Source: Opitutaceae bacterium (GTDB lineage Bacteria > Verrucomicrobiota > Verrucomicrobiia > Opitutales > Opitutaceae). Taken from it: 64,000 bases of DNA. Location: the NCBI GenBank assembly GCA_027482185.1, contig JAIXWF010000013.1, forward strand, positions 1,054,001-1,118,000, written 5' to 3'. Of this stretch, positions 31,868-41,871 are shown one piece after another. The position numbers and the translations under genes were made by a program. A model generated the notes under the pieces. The model was not told where the DNA came from. It did no database searches and saw only the letters and a program-made list of their open reading frames with translations. Numbering within the stretch: position 1 is the stretch's first letter; every line of letters starts with the position of its first letter.

Positions 31868-32554
31868 ATGAACACCCGTACACTCCTCCTCACACTCGCC
31901 CTTGCCGTTTCAGCTCCGTTCGCGAGCGCGCAAAACGCGGCCCTTTCCGCCGATCTGCAAGCGCAGGTCACGGCTGCGGCCAATAGTGCCGATCCGGCCA
32001 CTGCAGTCGCCAGGCTGGCCTCCGATAATCCCGGTTCGGCAGCTACCATCGCCCAAGCCGCTGCCCAAGCGAATCCCTCGGCCGCTCCGACGATCGCGGC
32101 GGCCGTTGCGACGGTCGTCCCCACGGCCGCGCCGGCGATTGCGGCGGCGGTTGCCACGGCGGTGCCGGCTCAGGCCGCTACCGTTGCGGCGGCGGTGGCG
32201 GTGACCAATACGGCTGCGGCGGCTCAAGTGGCGGCGGCGGTGGCGGCGGTGCCGGCGGTTGCGTCCAATCCGACTTCGGTTGGTACCGTAGCGGCCGCGG
32301 TTTCGATTGCGGTTCCTTCGGCGACGGCGGCGGCCATCAATTCGGCGGTCGCTACCGCGGTCAGGTCCACACCTGAGGCCGTTGCGGCTTTGGCGTCGAC
32401 TCCTACTGCGTCGCAGGCCGCGGCGACGGCCGCTTCGACCGGCCAGACTGCTGCGAACAACGCTTCGGCGGCCACGAGCGCCGCCAACATCCCGGTTGTC
32501 TCGGTTCCGGTTGTGAATCCGGACAACAATGCGTCCACGTCGGGTGGCCGCTAA
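31868..32554 (+). CDS. Alanine-rich periodic secreted protein of unknown function
   Basis: A 228-residue protein with a signal peptide (MNTRTLLLTLALAVSAPFASA, cleavage before QNAALS). The mature part is close to half alanine, with Val, Thr, Pro and Ser, and no cysteine or tryptophan. A repeat of about 15-18 residues of the form APTIAAAVATVVP, APAIAAAVATAVP, AATVAAAVAVTNT runs from about residue 70 to 135, suggesting short helices separated by prolines. The C-terminus is Asn/Ser/Gly-rich. Single gene with its own 256-base upstream region and a strong terminator. It might be a surface or periplasmic structural protein; no family was recognised. Confidence 0.72.
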   Translation: MNTRTLLLTLALAVSAPFASAQNAALSADLQAQVTAAANSADPATAVARLASDNPGSAATIAQAAAQANPSAAPTIAAAVATVVPTAAPAIAAAVATAVPAQAATVAAAVAVTNTAAAAQVAAAVAAVPAVASNPTSVGTVAAAVSIAVPSATAAAINSAVATAVRSTPEAVAALASTPTASQAAATAASTGQTAANNASAATSAANIPVVSVPVVNPDNNASTSGGR

Positions 32555-32581
32555 GGCGATCCGAGGAGTTTAGTTGCTTTG

Positions 32582-32609
32582 GCCGGCCCCGTTTGGGGCC
32601 GGCTTTTTT
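32582..32609 (+). terminator. Rho-independent terminator after the alanine-rich gene
   Basis: A perfect 9-bp stem (GCCGGCCCC at 32582-32590, GGGGCCGGC at 32595-32603), GTTT loop and six T residues. Confidence 0.92.
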
Positions 32610-32987
32610 GTGCCTTAGCTACTCGGTAAAGTGGAGCTGGGAGGATCCGAAAACCGAAGCGTTTGGCGGGCCGTAGCCGGCGTTGCCCGCCGCACCTTGC
32701 TTGAATCCTGTTTGTCCGCATCAAGCCGGACGTGTTGCCGGCCCCCCAGCGTGCGGTCCGCAAGGTTGGTTCTCGGTCCCCGCCCCGAAGTGTTGGCTTA
32801 GCCCTGCAGGATTTTCCGCAGGACAGAATACCGCAAAGGAGGCTAGTTGGCTTCTCCCGTTTGGGTCCCATTGAAGGGGCCATAAAAATGCCGGTTCCCC
32901 CCGAGGTCGTCGCTCGGTTCCGTTCGGTTGACAAAACCAAATCTGCACCGGTTTTGGCATTCCGAGGGCGGCGGGTTTACCCCTGCT
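32610..32987. other. 378-base stretch without a recognisable gene
   Basis: Between the terminator and the 3' end of the RsbU-like gene no reading frame looks like a protein: frames are short and overlap on both strands. The sequence is less GC-rich than the coding regions, with runs such as AAAAATGCCGGTTCCCCCC. A possible -35 (TTGACA) lies near 32931. It could hold a small RNA or a decayed gene, but I see no decisive structure. Confidence 0.4.
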
Positions 32988-34604
32988 CTAGGGGCCCGCG
33001 GCCTGGATCAGCACCAAGCACACGTCGTCGTCGAAGGTCTCGCAGCCGCAGTGCTGCTGGACTTCCTTGAGCACGCGGTCGCCGATCTCGGCGCAGGGGA
33101 GGCGGTCGGTTTCGCGGAGGATGCGGCATAGCGGAGCCTCGCCGAACATCGTGCCCGTGCCGTTTGCGGCCTCCAAGATGCCGTCGGTGTAGCCAAGCAG
33201 CAGGTCGCCGGCGTCGAAGGGGCAGCTGCCCGAAGAATACTGGAAGTCGCTCAAGAGACCGGCGGCCGGCTCCGGGTCGTCCGGCACGAGGCGCTGGATC
33301 AATCCGGTCGCGGCATGGCGCAGCAGCGGCGGGGGATGGCCCGCGTTGCCGTAGCGCAGGGTCTTTTCCGCCGTGTCGATCACACCGAAGAACACGGTCG
33401 CGAAGACCGGCTGGCCCGTGTGCTCGATGATCGGCATGAGACTGCGGTTGACCTCGGCGAGGACGTGGGCCGGATCGTCAGCCCGCAGGCCGATTTCCTC
33501 GACCACGCCGCGGATGAGGGCGGTGAGCAGACCGGCGCGCACGCCGTGGCCCATTACGTCGCAGATCAGGACGCCGCAGCGCGTGTCCGAAAGCTGCAGG
33601 ATATCAAAGAAGTCGCCGCCAAGGCTGGTGGTCGGGAGGTAGCGATGGGCGAAACGGAGGGCGGTGGTTTCGGGCGACGCGTCCCGGGGAAAGAGCGGGT
33701 AGTCCCGGTTGAGAAACGCCTCCTGGACCTGGCGCGCCATACGGAGGTCCGTTTCCATCTCCGTCGAGCGGCGCTGGAGTTCTTCTTCCGCGCGTTTGCG
33801 CCGCGTGATGTCGTGGCTGATGCCGACCAAGCCCACGAGTTGGTTCCGCGTGTCGAGCAACGGCACCTTGGTCACAAGGGACCAATTGACCCGGCCTTCG
33901 CTGCCGAAATCGGATTTTTCCTGGCTGATGATCGGATTCTGGGATTCGAGCACCTGGCGGTCGTCGGCGAGCGCCTGCCGGCCGCGTTCGCCGGGGAAGA
34001 AATCGAGGGTTGTGCGCCCGAGGGTGTCGGCTTGGGTTTTTGCGCCGAGCATCGCGAGGTGCGCCTTGTTGTTCAGGACGTACCGGGCGGCCGTGTCCTT
34101 TACGTAGAGCCGGCTGGGCAAATGGTCGATGATCGTGCGGAGGAGATTGCGTTCCTCCTCGAGCTTTTCCTCCGCTTCCTTGGTGGCGGTGACGTCGCGG
34201 GTGATGCCGAACGTGCCGATGATGGTGCCGGCCGGGTCGCGCCAAGGCATCTTGGTCGCGGAGGCCCAAGCTTTGCGGCCGTCGCGCATCGTTTGCCGTT
34301 CCAATTTGGCGATCACGGGTTGGCCGGTGCGGATGATCTCCTGTTCGTCGCGGAAGGCGCGCTCGGCGTGCTCGCGGGAAAAGAAGTCGAAGTCGGTCTT
34401 TCCAACGCACTCGTCGGGTGACTTGGCGCCGAGCGACCGGGCATGGGCCGCGTTGTTGCGGACGATGCGGCTCTGGCGGTCCTTGAAGTAGATCCGGTCG
34501 GTGCTCGCCTCCATGAGGACGCGCAAGATGGACGAGTCGAGCCCTTCGGCCTCGGGGCGGGGGAGTTCGTTCGGGGGCGTCGGCTGGGTCGGCGCTTCGC
34601 TCAT
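32988..34604 (-). CDS. PAS-PAS-SpoIIE (RsbU-type) PP2C phosphatase
   Basis: A 538-residue cytoplasmic signalling protein. Two PAS domains (about residues 25-150 and 155-270), each with the IYFKD/LYVKD start and a terminal GTFGITRDVTATKEAEE or GLVGISHDITRRKRAEE segment, precede a coiled linker (EEELQRRSTEMETDLRMARQVQEAFL). The SpoIIE domain follows, with GGDFFDI, CDVMGHGVRAGLLTAL, YGNAGHPPPLL and LLGYTDGILEA. Such proteins dephosphorylate anti-sigma-factor antagonists in response to a signal sensed by the PAS domains. No antagonist or anti-sigma kinase gene is nearby. Confidence 0.93.
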   Translation of the reverse strand: MSEAPTQPTPPNELPRPEAEGLDSSILRVLMEASTDRIYFKDRQSRIVRNNAAHARSLGAKSPDECVGKTDFDFFSREHAERAFRDEQEIIRTGQPVIAKLERQTMRDGRKAWASATKMPWRDPAGTIIGTFGITRDVTATKEAEEKLEEERNLLRTIIDHLPSRLYVKDTAARYVLNNKAHLAMLGAKTQADTLGRTTLDFFPGERGRQALADDRQVLESQNPIISQEKSDFGSEGRVNWSLVTKVPLLDTRNQLVGLVGISHDITRRKRAEEELQRRSTEMETDLRMARQVQEAFLNRDYPLFPRDASPETTALRFAHRYLPTTSLGGDFFDILQLSDTRCGVLICDVMGHGVRAGLLTALIRGVVEEIGLRADDPAHVLAEVNRSLMPIIEHTGQPVFATVFFGVIDTAEKTLRYGNAGHPPPLLRHAATGLIQRLVPDDPEPAAGLLSDFQYSSGSCPFDAGDLLLGYTDGILEAANGTGTMFGEAPLCRILRETDRLPCAEIGDRVLKEVQQHCGCETFDDDVCLVLIQAAGP

Positions 34605-34677
34605 GGGAGAGCGCCGAGGCTAGGAGGCTGTGCCGTCTGCGCAACGTTTGTTCGCGCGGACCGGAAACGAGAGCGGG

Positions 34678-36033
34678 TCATTCCTTCACGATCGTGAACC
34701 AGTCCCGCTTCGCGCCCTTGTCGTTCAGGAAAACGGCGTCGAGTTTCAGGCCGTCGATATCGATGACGAACGAGCCGGGCTCGTTGAGGGAAATAAAGAA
34801 CGCGGGATGGTTCAGAGCCGGCGGTTTCGTCGCGCTGCCGGCATGCCCGGCGCTGCCGGTTACGACGGAGATCTCGCCTTCGTTCGGAATGCGGCCGCGG
34901 CGTTTTTTGTAAACCCCGGTGCCGTCGGCGCGGCCGTCCTGCGTCTGCTTGACGTGCTTGGCGGCGACGAAGGTGTCGCTCTTGCCGTAGTGGCCGTCGA
35001 GCAGCCAGGAGCGTTCGTAAACGTGGGAGTGGCCGGTGAGAATCAGGTCGACGCCGCCTTGTTCGAGCACCGGCAGGAAGATCGCGCGCATGTCGTTCAT
35101 CCGGCCGGCGCTGTCGCTGTCTTTGTCGGAGTCGTGCGTGCCCTTGGTGTAGGTCGGGTGGTGGAAGTAGGCGATGATCCAGTCGCGCTGGGTGGCGGCG
35201 AGGTCGGCCTTGAGCCATTGCATCATGGCGCCGTTCGGCGAACGGTCCGAGTCGTGGGAGTCGAGGCAGATGAAATGGATGTTGGCGTAGTCGAAAGAGT
35301 AATACGCCTCGGTGCCGGACATCACGCCGCCGGCTTGGGCCCGCGTCGGCAGGGTGAAAATGTCGTAGTAGACGCCGGACTGGGTGATCGAATTGGCGCT
35401 CTTGCCGTCGTGGTTGCCCAGCGCGGGCCAGAGACACGCGCTGCGGAGGGTCTGCGGGTACATCTCGAAGACGGCCTTCTGGTAGTCGGCGTCCGTGCCG
35501 TCCGGATACGCATTGTCGCCGAGCATGAGCCAGAGGTCGGTATCCCGCTTGCCGGTGAACGTGTAGTAAACGTCGCGCACGGCCTCCTGGGTCTTGTTCT
35601 TGGTGCCGGGATCGCCGAGCACCCAGACGCGCGTCGGTTTGGCGGGGCCGACCGGGGGCGGGGTGACGAAACTGAAGGTGCCGTTTTTCGGCGGCGCATC
35701 CTCGGCCGTTGTCTTTTTCTCGGCGGCCGCGGCCGGCGGCGGGACGGCGGCCGGCCCCACGGTATAATAGTAGCGCGTGCCCGGCTGCAGGTTGGTCAAT
35801 TGCACGACGTGCTCGGTCGCGATGCCTTCCGCCTTCGTGTTCAAAGTGAGGGCGTTGCGCTCGAGCCCGTAGGAGACGACGGATGCCTCGGTGTTGTCGG
35901 TGCGCCACCGGATCACGAGGCTCGTGGGCGTGGCCGATTGCAGGTAAGGGCCGCGCAAAATCGTGGTCGCGGCGCCCGAAATCGGGGCGGCGGCGAGCGC
36001 GAGGAACGCGAACAGGGCGGGGGCGAATTTCAT
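34678..36033 (-). CDS. Exported purple-acid-phosphatase-like metallophosphatase
   Basis: A 451-residue protein with a signal peptide (MKFAPALFAFLALAAAPISGA). An N-terminal fibronectin-like domain (ATPTSLVIRWRTD...TNLQPGTRYYYTVG) is followed by a calcineurin-type domain carrying the metal ligands: VLGDPGTKN, LMLGDNAY, ALGNHDGKS, IAYFHHPTYTKG and LTGHSHVYER. This order matches purple acid phosphatases. It should hydrolyse phosphomonoesters in the periplasm or outside. It lies 6 bases after the TPR gene in the same direction. Confidence 0.92.
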   Translation of the reverse strand: MKFAPALFAFLALAAAPISGAATTILRGPYLQSATPTSLVIRWRTDNTEASVVSYGLERNALTLNTKAEGIATEHVVQLTNLQPGTRYYYTVGPAAVPPPAAAAEKKTTAEDAPPKNGTFSFVTPPPVGPAKPTRVWVLGDPGTKNKTQEAVRDVYYTFTGKRDTDLWLMLGDNAYPDGTDADYQKAVFEMYPQTLRSACLWPALGNHDGKSANSITQSGVYYDIFTLPTRAQAGGVMSGTEAYYSFDYANIHFICLDSHDSDRSPNGAMMQWLKADLAATQRDWIIAYFHHPTYTKGTHDSDKDSDSAGRMNDMRAIFLPVLEQGGVDLILTGHSHVYERSWLLDGHYGKSDTFVAAKHVKQTQDGRADGTGVYKKRRGRIPNEGEISVVTGSAGHAGSATKPPALNHPAFFISLNEPGSFVIDIDGLKLDAVFLNDKGAKRDWFTIVKE

Positions 36034-36038
36034 GGCGG

Positions 36039-36845
36039 TCAGGTGGAAGGGGAGGCGGCGAGTTGGAGTTCGGAAATCAGGCGGCGGGTGTCGGGTGAAT
36101 CGCGCAGCCAGTCGGGCAACGCCCGGGCGGCGGCGAGGGCGGCGGCATAGGCGCGCCGGGCTTCTTCGGGGCGCCGTTGGCGGGCGAGGAGATCGCCGCG
36201 GCGGCGCAGCCAATGTTCCGGGCGTTCGCTGGCGCGGGCGAGCCGATCCAACCGGACCAGCGCGGCGTCGATTCGGCCGGTGGTCTCCTCGAGTTCGAGT
36301 GCCCGCAGCTGCAGCACCAAGGCCGGGCCGATCCGGTCTATCAGTTGCTCAAGGCGCGCGAGGGCGGCGTCCGGCGGCAGCAGTGCGAGGTGGGCGAGCA
36401 CGAGCTCCGGCGGCGGGGCGGGCAGGGCGTCGATCACGGCGGCGTAGTCGCGTTTCGCGGCGGCGAGATCGCCCGCGGCGACCGCGGCGCGGGCGCGCAG
36501 GGCGAGGGCTTCGTGGTCGGCGGGGGCGCGGGCGAGCGCGGCATCAAGGAAGGTGCGTGCCGCCGTCGGGTCATGCCGGGCGAGGGCCAAGGCCCCCCGG
36601 GCCCGGGCGAGGCGCTGGTGGCCGGGCGCGAGTTCCGCGGCGACCAGAAAGTTTGCCTCGGCGGACATCCAGTCCTCGTGGCGCAGGTAGAGTTCGCCGC
36701 GTTCGAGGTAGGCCTCGGCGTCGGCCGGGGCGGCGGCGAGGCGCGCGTTGAGCCGCGTGAGCGCGGCTTCGATCTCGGGATGCGCGCGCAGCGGAACCGC
36801 GCCTGCAAGGACGCAAAGGACGCACGACAGGGCGGCGCGGCGCAT
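36039..36845 (-). CDS. Exported TPR-repeat protein
   Basis: A 268-residue protein with a signal peptide (RRAALSCVLCVLAGAVPLRA) and an alpha-helical body of about five to six tetratricopeptide repeats, such as AEAYLERGELYLRHEDWMSAEANFLVAAELAPG and DHEALALRARAAVAAGDLAAAKRDYAAVIDALP. It likely scaffolds other envelope proteins. It is encoded 6 bases before the metallophosphatase gene, so the two may work together. Confidence 0.82.
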   Translation of the reverse strand: MRRAALSCVLCVLAGAVPLRAHPEIEAALTRLNARLAAAPADAEAYLERGELYLRHEDWMSAEANFLVAAELAPGHQRLARARGALALARHDPTAARTFLDAALARAPADHEALALRARAAVAAGDLAAAKRDYAAVIDALPAPPPELVLAHLALLPPDAALARLEQLIDRIGPALVLQLRALELEETTGRIDAALVRLDRLARASERPEHWLRRRGDLLARQRRPEEARRAYAAALAAARALPDWLRDSPDTRRLISELQLAASPST

Positions 36846-36932
36846 GCGGCTCAGGAGGGCAGATTTTCCCGGTCTGGCAACGCTGCGTCGGCGGCGCGCG
36901 CGATTGTCACGCGACGCGCGGCGACTTTGACC

Positions 36933-38036
36933 TCAGGTGTTGAAGCGGAAGAGCGCGACGTCGCCGTCCTGAAAGACGTACTCCTTGCCCTCGAGCCGGT
37001 ATTTGCCGGCATCGCGGGCCGCGGCGACGCTGCCGAGGGTGGTGAGATCGCGGTAGGAGACGATCTCGGCCTTGATGAATCCTTTTTCGAAATCGGTGTG
37101 GATGACGCCGGCGGCCTGCGGTGCTTTCCAGCCCTTCTTGATCGTCCAGGCGCGGACTTCCTTTTCGCCGGCCGTGAAATAGGTCTGCAGACCGAGCAGC
37201 GCGTAGGTGCCGCGGATCAGCGACGAGACGCCGGAGTCGTCGACGCCGAGGTCCTTGAGGAATGCCTTGGCGTCCTCGGGCGGCAGATCGATGAGTTCGG
37301 ATTCGATCTTCGCGCTGATCGGGACGTAGGCCGCGTCGTGGTGGGAGCGGACGAATTCCGCGACTTTCTGCACGAACGGATTCTGCTCTGCGGTCGCCAG
37401 ATCGCTCTCGGCGACGTTGCACGCGAAGAGCACGGGCTTGGCGGTGAGCAGCTGGAACAGCTTCATCTGCGCTTTCTCGTCGTCGGTCGCGGCCAGCGTG
37501 TTGGCGGTTTTGCCGGAGTTCAGGTGCGGCTCGAGTTTCTGCAGCAGCGCGATTTCCGCCTGGGCTTCCTTGTCGCCCGACTTCGCCTTCTTTTGCGTCT
37601 TGTCGATGCGTTTGATGACGGCGTCGAGGTCCGCCAGCACGAGCTCGGTCGTGATCACCTCGATGTCGCGGACGGGGTCGATGCCGCCCATGGTGTGGAC
37701 GATGTCGCCGTCCTCGAAGCAGCGGACGACTTGCACGATGGCGTCGACTTCGCGGATGTTGGCCAGAAATTGGTTGCCGAGGCCTTCGCCTTTGCTGGCG
37801 CCGGCGACGAGGCCGGCGATGTCGACAAATTCGATGGCGGCGGGGACCACGACGTTGGTCTTGGCGATTTTCTGGAGCACGTAGGCGCGCTCGTCGGGCA
37901 CGATCACCACGCCGACATTGGGGTCGATCGTGCAGAACGGGTAGTTCGCGGCTTCGGCCTTGCGGGACCGGGTGAGCGCATTGAAGAGAGTGGATTTGCC
38001 GACGTTGGGCAGGCCGACGATGCCAGCTTTGAGCAT
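36933..38036 (-). CDS. ychF: YchF/OLA1-family ATPase
   Basis: A 367-residue P-loop protein of the Obg-related group that prefers ATP. The N-terminal [17 protein letters not shown] is the P-loop; [29 protein letters not shown] is the switch II region; the missing NKxD specificity motif (replaced by a CNVAESD region) is a family trait. The C-terminal TGS-like domain has [27 protein letters not shown]. YchF binds the ribosome and affects stress responses. It starts at ATG 38034-38036, divergent from rpsP. Confidence 0.95.
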   Translation of the reverse strand: MLKAGIVGLPNVGKSTLFNALTRSRKAEAANYPFCTIDPNVGVVIVPDERAYVLQKIAKTNVVVPAAIEFVDIAGLVAGASKGEGLGNQFLANIREVDAIVQVVRCFEDGDIVHTMGGIDPVRDIEVITTELVLADLDAVIKRIDKTQKKAKSGDKEAQAEIALLQKLEPHLNSGKTANTLAATDDEKAQMKLFQLLTAKPVLFACNVAESDLATAEQNPFVQKVAEFVRSHHDAAYVPISAKIESELIDLPPEDAKAFLKDLGVDDSGVSSLIRGTYALLGLQTYFTAGEKEVRAWTIKKGWKAPQAAGVIHTDFEKGFIKAEIVSYRDLTTLGSVAAARDAGKYRLEGKEYVFQDGDVALFRFNT

Positions 38037-38141
38037 AAGAGGTTGCAGAAGTGCGGCGCGAACCGGGGCTTGACAAGCTGATAGTGGGACGGTCTTGTCC
38101 TCAACTTTTCCAAGCAAGAATCGCTCCGCAAAACATCCGAC

Positions 38142-38399
38142 ATGGCTCTCAAAATCCGTCTTACCAAGGTTGGTTCCGTGCACCAGCCCCTCTATCGCGT
38201 GGTCGTCGCCGAGGCGCGCTCGCGCCGCGATGGCGCCGCGGTGGAAAACATCGGCACCTACACCCCCAAGACCAAGGGCAATCCGATCAAGCTCGATCTC
38301 GCCCGCGTCGACTACTGGCTGAGCAAGGGCGCGCTGCCCACGGCCACGATGCACGCCATGATCAAGAAGGCGCGCCGCGCCGCGACCGCCACGGCCTGA
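38142..38399 (+). CDS. rpsP: 30S ribosomal protein S16
   Basis: An 85-residue ribosomal protein with the family motif IRLTKVGSVHQPLYRVVVAEARSRRDG, NIGTYTP and ARVDYWLSKGALPT. It is followed by a hairpin terminator and then trmD; the usual rimM between them is missing. A candidate -35 TTGACA lies at 38070-38075 with a poor -10 (TCTTGT at 38093-38098). Confidence 0.97.
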   Translation: MALKIRLTKVGSVHQPLYRVVVAEARSRRDGAAVENIGTYTPKTKGNPIKLDLARVDYWLSKGALPTATMHAMIKKARRAATATA

Positions 38400-38446
38400 G
38401 GCCGGCGATATTTCCGGCGGCGGCGCCCCTACGCGCCGCCCCCGAA

Positions 38447-38474
38447 AGCCTCGGAGTTTTCCGGGGCTTTTTTT
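38447..38474 (+). terminator. Hairpin with T-tract between rpsP and trmD
   Basis: An 8-bp stem with one G-U type pair (AGCCTCGG at 38447-38454, CCGGGGCT at 38461-38468), then six T. It should stop or attenuate read-through from rpsP into trmD. Confidence 0.85.
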
Positions 38475-38509
38475 GTGCCCGTCGCCCGCAACCTCCGATT
38501 CTTCCCGCA

Positions 38510-39184
38510 ATGCCGCTGCAGATCGACCTGCTGACGCTGTTCCCGCGCATGCTCGACGGCTTCCTCGCCGAAAGCATTCTCGGCAAGGGCATCGCGGCCG
38601 GCCATCTCGCGGTGAAGGTCCACGATCTGCGCGCGTGGACGACGGACAAACACCGTACGGCGGACGATCGGCCCTTCGGCGGCGGCGCCGGCATGGTCAT
38701 GAAGCCCGAGCCGGTGTTCGCCGCGATCGAACAGGTGCAAACCCCGGGTTGCCGGCGGATCTACCTGACTCCGGATGGCGCGCCGCTTTCCCCGGCGATC
38801 GCGCACCGGCTCTCGCAGGAGCGGCATCTCGTTTTGCTCAGCGGCCACTACGAAGGCATCGACCAGCGGATCCGCGACGGGGTCATCGACGAGGAGATTT
38901 CCATCGGCGATTACGTCCTGACCAACGGTACGTTGGCGGCCGCCGTCCTCATCGATGCGCTGGCCCGTTTCATCCCCGGCGTGCTCGGGGAGGAAAAGTC
39001 ATTGACGCACGAATCCTTCACCAACAAGTTGCTCGACTTTCCTCAATACACGCGTCCCGCCGAGTTCCGGGGCATGTCCGTTCCCGAGGTTCTTCTCTCG
39101 GGCAATCATGCCGAAATCGAAAAATGGCGGTACGCGCGTCAGTTGGAGAAAACCCGCCAGGTCCGACCCGATTTACTCAAATAA
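38510..39184 (+). CDS. trmD: tRNA (guanine37-N1)-methyltransferase
   Basis: Methylates G37 of tRNAs that read C-starting codons, preventing frameshifts; uses S-adenosylmethionine in a trefoil knot. A 224-residue protein with [63 protein letters not shown] and the C-terminal [16 protein letters not shown] 38510 fits the family start. rplS follows after 10 bases. Confidence 0.96.
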   Translation: MPLQIDLLTLFPRMLDGFLAESILGKGIAAGHLAVKVHDLRAWTTDKHRTADDRPFGGGAGMVMKPEPVFAAIEQVQTPGCRRIYLTPDGAPLSPAIAHRLSQERHLVLLSGHYEGIDQRIRDGVIDEEISIGDYVLTNGTLAAAVLIDALARFIPGVLGEEKSLTHESFTNKLLDFPQYTRPAEFRGMSVPEVLLSGNHAEIEKWRYARQLEKTRQVRPDLLK

Positions 39185-39194
39185 ACTCACAGCC

Positions 39195-39623
39195 ATGAAC
39201 CCGATTATCCAAGAAGTCACCGCCTCCCAGGTGAAGAAAGACATCACGCCCTTCAAGGTGGGCGACGGTGTGCGCGTGCACACGAAGGTGCGCGAAGGCG
39301 ACAAGGAGCGCGTGCAGATTTACGGCGGCATCGTGATCGCCCGCAAGGGTCATGGGATCCACGAAACGTTCACCGTCCGCCGCCTCAGCTACGGCGAGGG
39401 CGTCGAGCGCGTGTTCCCGGTCAACTCGCCGAACATCGAGAAGATCGAGGTCGAGCGCGAGTCCGAGGCCATGAAGGCGCGCCTGTACTATCTCCGTCGC
39501 CGCACCGGCAAAGCCGCGGTCGCGATCAAGGAGAAGGACCGTGCCGCCGAGATCCACGCCGAGAAGGTCGCCGCCACCAAGGCCGCGGTCGCCCCGGCTG
39601 CTCCGGCCGCCGCCAAGGCCTGA
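39195..39623 (+). CDS. rplS: 50S ribosomal protein L19
   Basis: A 142-residue L19 with [22 protein letters not shown] and [21 protein letters not shown]. The core ends near [11 protein letters not shown]; about 30 extra residues follow, rich in Ala, Lys and Glu, and end [10 protein letters not shown]. This low-complexity tail is longer than in most L19. The gene is closed by a strong terminator. Confidence 0.97.
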   Translation: MNPIIQEVTASQVKKDITPFKVGDGVRVHTKVREGDKERVQIYGGIVIARKGHGIHETFTVRRLSYGEGVERVFPVNSPNIEKIEVERESEAMKARLYYLRRRTGKAAVAIKEKDRAAEIHAEKVAATKAAVAPAAPAAAKA

Positions 39624-39640
39624 GTTTGGCCGTCTTTCCC

Positions 39641-39669
39641 GCGGGCTCCTCTCCGGAGCCCGCTTTTTT
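39641..39669 (+). terminator. Rho-independent terminator after rplS
   Basis: A perfect 9-bp stem (GCGGGCTCC at 39641-39649, GGAGCCCGC at 39655-39663) and six T. Confidence 0.92.
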
Positions 39670-39769
39670 GTGCCCGGATGCCGGAGCCCTGCGCCGGCAA
39701 TGACACGGCGCCCCAAATTCGGGCTTTCCCGGCGGGCGGGCGGTCTCTAGCTCTGACCAGATTTTTCTC

Positions 39770-41758
39770 ATGACGTTGCAAACTCATCTCCTCGCCAAAG
39801 CTGCCAACCAGGCGCGCGGGCTCGCCATCGACGCCGTCCACGCCTGCTCTTCGGGCCATCTCGGCCTGCCGCTCGGGGCGGCGGACATCGGTGCCGTGCT
39901 GTTCGGCCATGCGCTTTCGCACAACCCGGAGCGTCCGCGCTGGATCAACCGCGACCGCTTCGTGCTGTCGGCCGGCCACGGCTCGATGTTCATCTACAGC
40001 TGGCTGCACCTCAGCGGCTACGCGGTGCCGATCGAGGAAGTGAAGAAGTTCCGCGTCCTGCACAGCATCACGCCCGGTCACCCCGAGTTCCACGAGACGC
40101 CCGGGGTCGAGTCGACCACGGGTCCGCTCGGCCAAGGCATCGGCAACGCCGTCGGCATGGCCCTTTCCGGCCAGATGGCCGCCGCGCGTTTCAACACGCC
40201 GGAGCACCCGATCTTCGATTACCACGTGGTCTGCCTCGCGGGCGACGGCTGCATGCAGGAAGGCGTGGCGATGGAAGCCGTGGCCTTCGCCGGCCATCAG
40301 AAACTCGACAACCTGATCCTCATTTACGACGCCAACGACGTCACCCTCGACGCCATGGCGGCGAAGACGCAGAGCGAGTCCGCCGCGGCCCGTTTCAAGG
40401 CGATCGGCTGGGACGTGCAGACGATCGACGGCCACGACATGGCCGCGTTCCTAAAGGCGTTCAACCGCGCCAAGAAGACGAAGAGCGGCAAGCCGCAGTT
40501 GATCATCGCGAAGACGATCATCGGCAAGGGCATTGCGGAAGTGCAGGGGACCGCCAAGGGCCACGGCGAAGGCGGCGCGAAGTTCGCCGACACCGCGCGC
40601 GCCGGCCTCGGCCTCCCGGCCGACCCGCATTTCTTCGTGAGCGACGACGTGCGCGCCTACTTCGAGTCGCACAAGCAGCGGCTCGTGCGCGCCTGCAACA
40701 AGTGGTCGAAGTCCTTCAAGGCCTGGGCCGCCGCGAACCCGGAGAAGGCCGCGCTCCTCGAGTCCCGCGAGCAGGCCCCGGGTGCCGCCGCGCTGCTGGA
40801 GAAGATCCCGGTCTTCCCCGCCGACGCGAAACTCGCGACCCGCGCCGCCGGCCGCGACGTGCTGCAGCCGGTGGCGGCCGCGCTGCCGTTGCTGATCGGC
40901 GGCAGCGCCGACCTCTACGGTTCCACGCTGAACTACATCGCCGCGGACAAGGACTTCGAGCCGGAGAATCGCGCCGCGCGCAACATCCGCTTCGGCATCC
41001 GCGAGCACGGCATGGCCGCCATCGCCAACGGCGTCGCCTACGACGGCATCTTTCGTCCGAGCATCGCGACCTTCCTCGTGTTCGCCGACTATTCGCGTCC
41101 GGCGATGCGCATCGCGGCGCTCGCCAAGCTCCCCGTCGTCTACATCTACACGCACGATTCGATCGGCGTCGGCGAAGACGGCCCGACTCACCAGCCGGTG
41201 GAAACGGTGTCCGGCCTCCGCGTCATCCCGCACCTCGACGTCATCCGCCCCGCGGATCCGGAGGAAACGGCCGGCGCTTTTGCCGCCGCGCTCGAGCGCA
41301 CCGACGGCCCGACGCTGCTGGCGCTCACCCGCCAGGCGTTGCCCAACCTCAACGACATTCCCGTGGCCGTGCGCCGCGAGGGGGTCTTGAAGGGCGGCTA
41401 CGTTGCGGTCCGCGAAACCGCCCCGCTCACGCACATTCTGATCGGCACGGGCAGCGAGCTGCAGCTCGCCGTCGCCGCGGCCAAGCAGCTGGGCGCCGGC
41501 GTGCGGGTGGTTTCTTTGCCCTGCACGGAACGCTTCGATCGCCAGTCCGCCGAATACCGCGAGAGCGTGCTGCCCTCCGGCTGCCGCAAGCGCGTCGCGG
41601 TGGAGGCGGGCGTCACGGGTCTCTGGTACAAGTACGTCGGCCTCGACGGCAAGGTGGTCGGCATCGACCGCTTCGGCCTCAGCGCCCCGGCGCCGATCGC
41701 GTTCAAGGAACTCGGCGTGACGGTGGAAGCCGTCGTGGCCGCGGCTGCGGCGCTCTGA
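39770..41758 (+). CDS. tkt: Transketolase
   Basis: A 662-residue thiamine-diphosphate enzyme of the pentose phosphate pathway. The N-terminal domain has [39 protein letters not shown] and the TPP-metal motif [10 protein letters not shown]. The middle domain has the catalytic glutamate in [12 protein letters not shown] and [21 protein letters not shown]. The C-terminal domain follows ([12 protein letters not shown]). It transfers two-carbon units between sugar phosphates. It is a single gene between two terminators. Confidence 0.96.
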   Translation: MTLQTHLLAKAANQARGLAIDAVHACSSGHLGLPLGAADIGAVLFGHALSHNPERPRWINRDRFVLSAGHGSMFIYSWLHLSGYAVPIEEVKKFRVLHSITPGHPEFHETPGVESTTGPLGQGIGNAVGMALSGQMAAARFNTPEHPIFDYHVVCLAGDGCMQEGVAMEAVAFAGHQKLDNLILIYDANDVTLDAMAAKTQSESAAARFKAIGWDVQTIDGHDMAAFLKAFNRAKKTKSGKPQLIIAKTIIGKGIAEVQGTAKGHGEGGAKFADTARAGLGLPADPHFFVSDDVRAYFESHKQRLVRACNKWSKSFKAWAAANPEKAALLESREQAPGAAALLEKIPVFPADAKLATRAAGRDVLQPVAAALPLLIGGSADLYGSTLNYIAADKDFEPENRAARNIRFGIREHGMAAIANGVAYDGIFRPSIATFLVFADYSRPAMRIAALAKLPVVYIYTHDSIGVGEDGPTHQPVETVSGLRVIPHLDVIRPADPEETAGAFAAALERTDGPTLLALTRQALPNLNDIPVAVRREGVLKGGYVAVRETAPLTHILIGTGSELQLAVAAAKQLGAGVRVVSLPCTERFDRQSAEYRESVLPSGCRKRVAVEAGVTGLWYKYVGLDGKVVGIDRFGLSAPAPIAFKELGVTVEAVVAAAAAL

Positions 41759-41783
41759 GCCGGTTACGAACCGGTGACAAACG

Positions 41784-41813
41784 ACCGCCGGCCTTCGCGC
41801 CGGCGGTTTTTTT
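41784..41813 (+). terminator. Rho-independent terminator after tkt
   Basis: A perfect 9-bp stem (ACCGCCGGC at 41784-41792, GCCGGCGGT at 41799-41807), loop CTTCGC and a run of T. Confidence 0.92.
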
Positions 41814-41871
41814 GCGGAAATTTCCGGAGATTCCGCAGTTTCGACTTGCGGGAATGGTTAGGCGACTAATC

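Noticed and set aside
38070-38098. Sigma-70 promoter of rpsP
   Set aside because: TTGACA is perfect but the -10 (TCTTGT) is poor, so it was mentioned under rpsP but not listed as a feature.
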